Shown one piece after another: positions 57,491 through 64,000 of a DNA stretch of 64,000 nt (positions are counted from its first letter, which is position 1; every line of letters begins with the position of its first letter). This stretch comes from Atriophallophorus winterbourni (lineage: Eukaryota > Platyhelminthes > Trematoda > Plagiorchiida > Microphallidae): the NCBI GenBank assembly GCA_013407085.1, contig JACCGJ010024126.1, positions 1 through 64,000 on the forward strand. Reading direction: 5' to 3'. The notes under the pieces were generated by a model. That model had not been told where the DNA came from, made no database searches, and saw only the letters and a program-made list of their open reading frames with translations. Made by a program: the position numbers and the translations under genes.

Positions 57491-58596
57491 AAATAAGTTT
57501 TATCAAATTGCGGAGAGGGTGATTTTCCATTCTCAGTTTTTTATTTATGAGGATCATGTCGCAGATACGTATACAAGCAGACATAATTATTCACAGACAC
57601 ACAATTCTGTGCTTACTACCAATAAATAACGGTAGTTGCGAGTGCTCACAAGCACACCTCTTAAAGAATCTGGGCAGTCCTTTTGACTGGGTGAAGTATA
57701 GCTCTGTGATACTGATACTGATGATTCAAAAATGTGCAACTTGAGTTTGAAATTTACTGAAATTGTAACAGAATTACTTAATTCTGGTAATAAAATGGTA
57801 ATAGTGGCAATCATTATGGCCAATCTTCTGCAGTCTGATAGTATAGATAAATTTCGCAATGGACTTATAGCATAGTTTAACTAAAATATATTTTAAAATG
57901 TTTGAACGGACCTCTTTGTAGTGGACCAAAAATATAAGTCTAGCACTAGACACAATACGGCAAAATGGAAAGAACTCACTAAAAGACCAAGGGAGCAAGT
58001 GTCCAAATAAAGATCCGGGAATGCCAACGATAGCGAGATAATTTACACAGGAAAAGTCAAAAAGATGATGGGATCCAAGGTGAGAAAGCGCTAAAATTTT
58101 GGAGGATCCGTTAATCACAATTCCGGCACGCGGCGACCCACGCAAACTCCGCAACCGCGGAAGAAGACAAAGTCAGAGTTCCAAATTGTATAGACCACCA
58201 AAAATTGTATTGCACAAGCGTTAATACGAATGAAGTGTACATGGCCAAAAAAGGAATAACCATATAAAGCCAAAAGTTGTATGTACAAAATACTAATTTA
58301 CAAAGTGAACGTAATTCACTACAGCTTAACTAAGCGCATTTCGGTACTTTGCAGAATCAACTAAAACTATTTAAAGAAATAAATTTGTATTTGAAAATTC
58401 ACCTACTTCATTTATTCTCAAAATACGAAGTAATCGAAATTATGTCATTTCCTAAACCAAAACCTGTTGAACTGTTTCCCGCGTAATCCGAAATGCTCGC
58501 GGAAATACATGTGCTAACATCCATCGTGTCGTCAAGATTAACTATGGCTTTCACTGAAATGTCTATAGCGATAAAACTAGTCTTGTGATTATAAAA
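57491..58596. other. Upstream region of the ERK gene
   Basis: Contains possible further LINE debris on the minus strand (57774-58154). A short A/T-rich stretch precedes the start codon. No promoter element is firmly identifiable. Confidence 0.4.

Positions 58597-64000
<5,404 letters not shown>

Noticed and set aside
57774..58154. Minus-strand frame of 126 codons upstream of ERK
   Set aside because: Possibly a shadow of decayed LINE RT. The motifs are too weak to claim a gene.

Overview
This window is nuclear DNA from an invertebrate animal, most likely a flatworm and probably a digenean trematode. The evidence is the combination of two conserved animal genes, spliceosomal introns of only 28-39 nt beside introns of several kilobases, and a heavy load of RTE-like, CR1-like and Ty3/gypsy elements. 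The genus cannot be fixed from the sequence alone. No bacterial-type operons, CRISPR arrays, rRNA or tRNA genes were seen.

Layout. Positions 1-12.1 kb are a transposon graveyard. A broken LINE (1-1.49 kb) is followed by a plus-strand Ty3/gypsy pol (1.59-9.57 kb). That pol is split by a minus-strand RTE-like LINE (2469-8883) flanked by an 11-bp target duplication, and the RTE-like LINE is itself split by a minus-strand CR1-like LINE (about 4.15-7.08 kb). A LINE scrap and a minus-strand gypsy integrase follow (10.4-12.1 kb). Positions 12.94-43.04 kb hold one gene on the minus strand, reconstructed here as 21 coding exons (3828 nt, 1275 codons plus stop, every splice phase consistent). It encodes a RUN + PH-like + TBC protein of the SGSM (small G protein signalling modulator) family. 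Its introns are packed with short dispersed repeats and LINE 3' ends. Positions 43.1-58.5 kb are a 15.5-kb AT-rich intergenic region. It holds a 162-bp palindrome, LINE fragments, an LTR-like repeat pair, a pair of 1.17-kb inverted repeats 2.35 kb apart, and an 820-bp non-autonomous hAT element with a perfect 8-bp target duplication. From 58.6 kb to the right edge is the 5' three-quarters of an ERK1/2-type MAP kinase on the plus strand. Its seven visible exons encode 266 residues, and the rest lies beyond the window.

The two genes point away from each other. ERK is the terminal kinase of the Ras-Raf-MEK cascade. SGSM proteins bind Rap and Rab GTPases and act as Rab GAPs in membrane traffic. 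Both belong to small-GTPase signalling, but nothing in the sequence shows that they are co-regulated. The main novelty is structural: the micro-introns, a SINE-like family that shares part of the RTE leader, a 122-bp element with an 11-bp target duplication, the inverted-repeat architecture, and a Ser/Pro-rich insertion inside the TBC domain.
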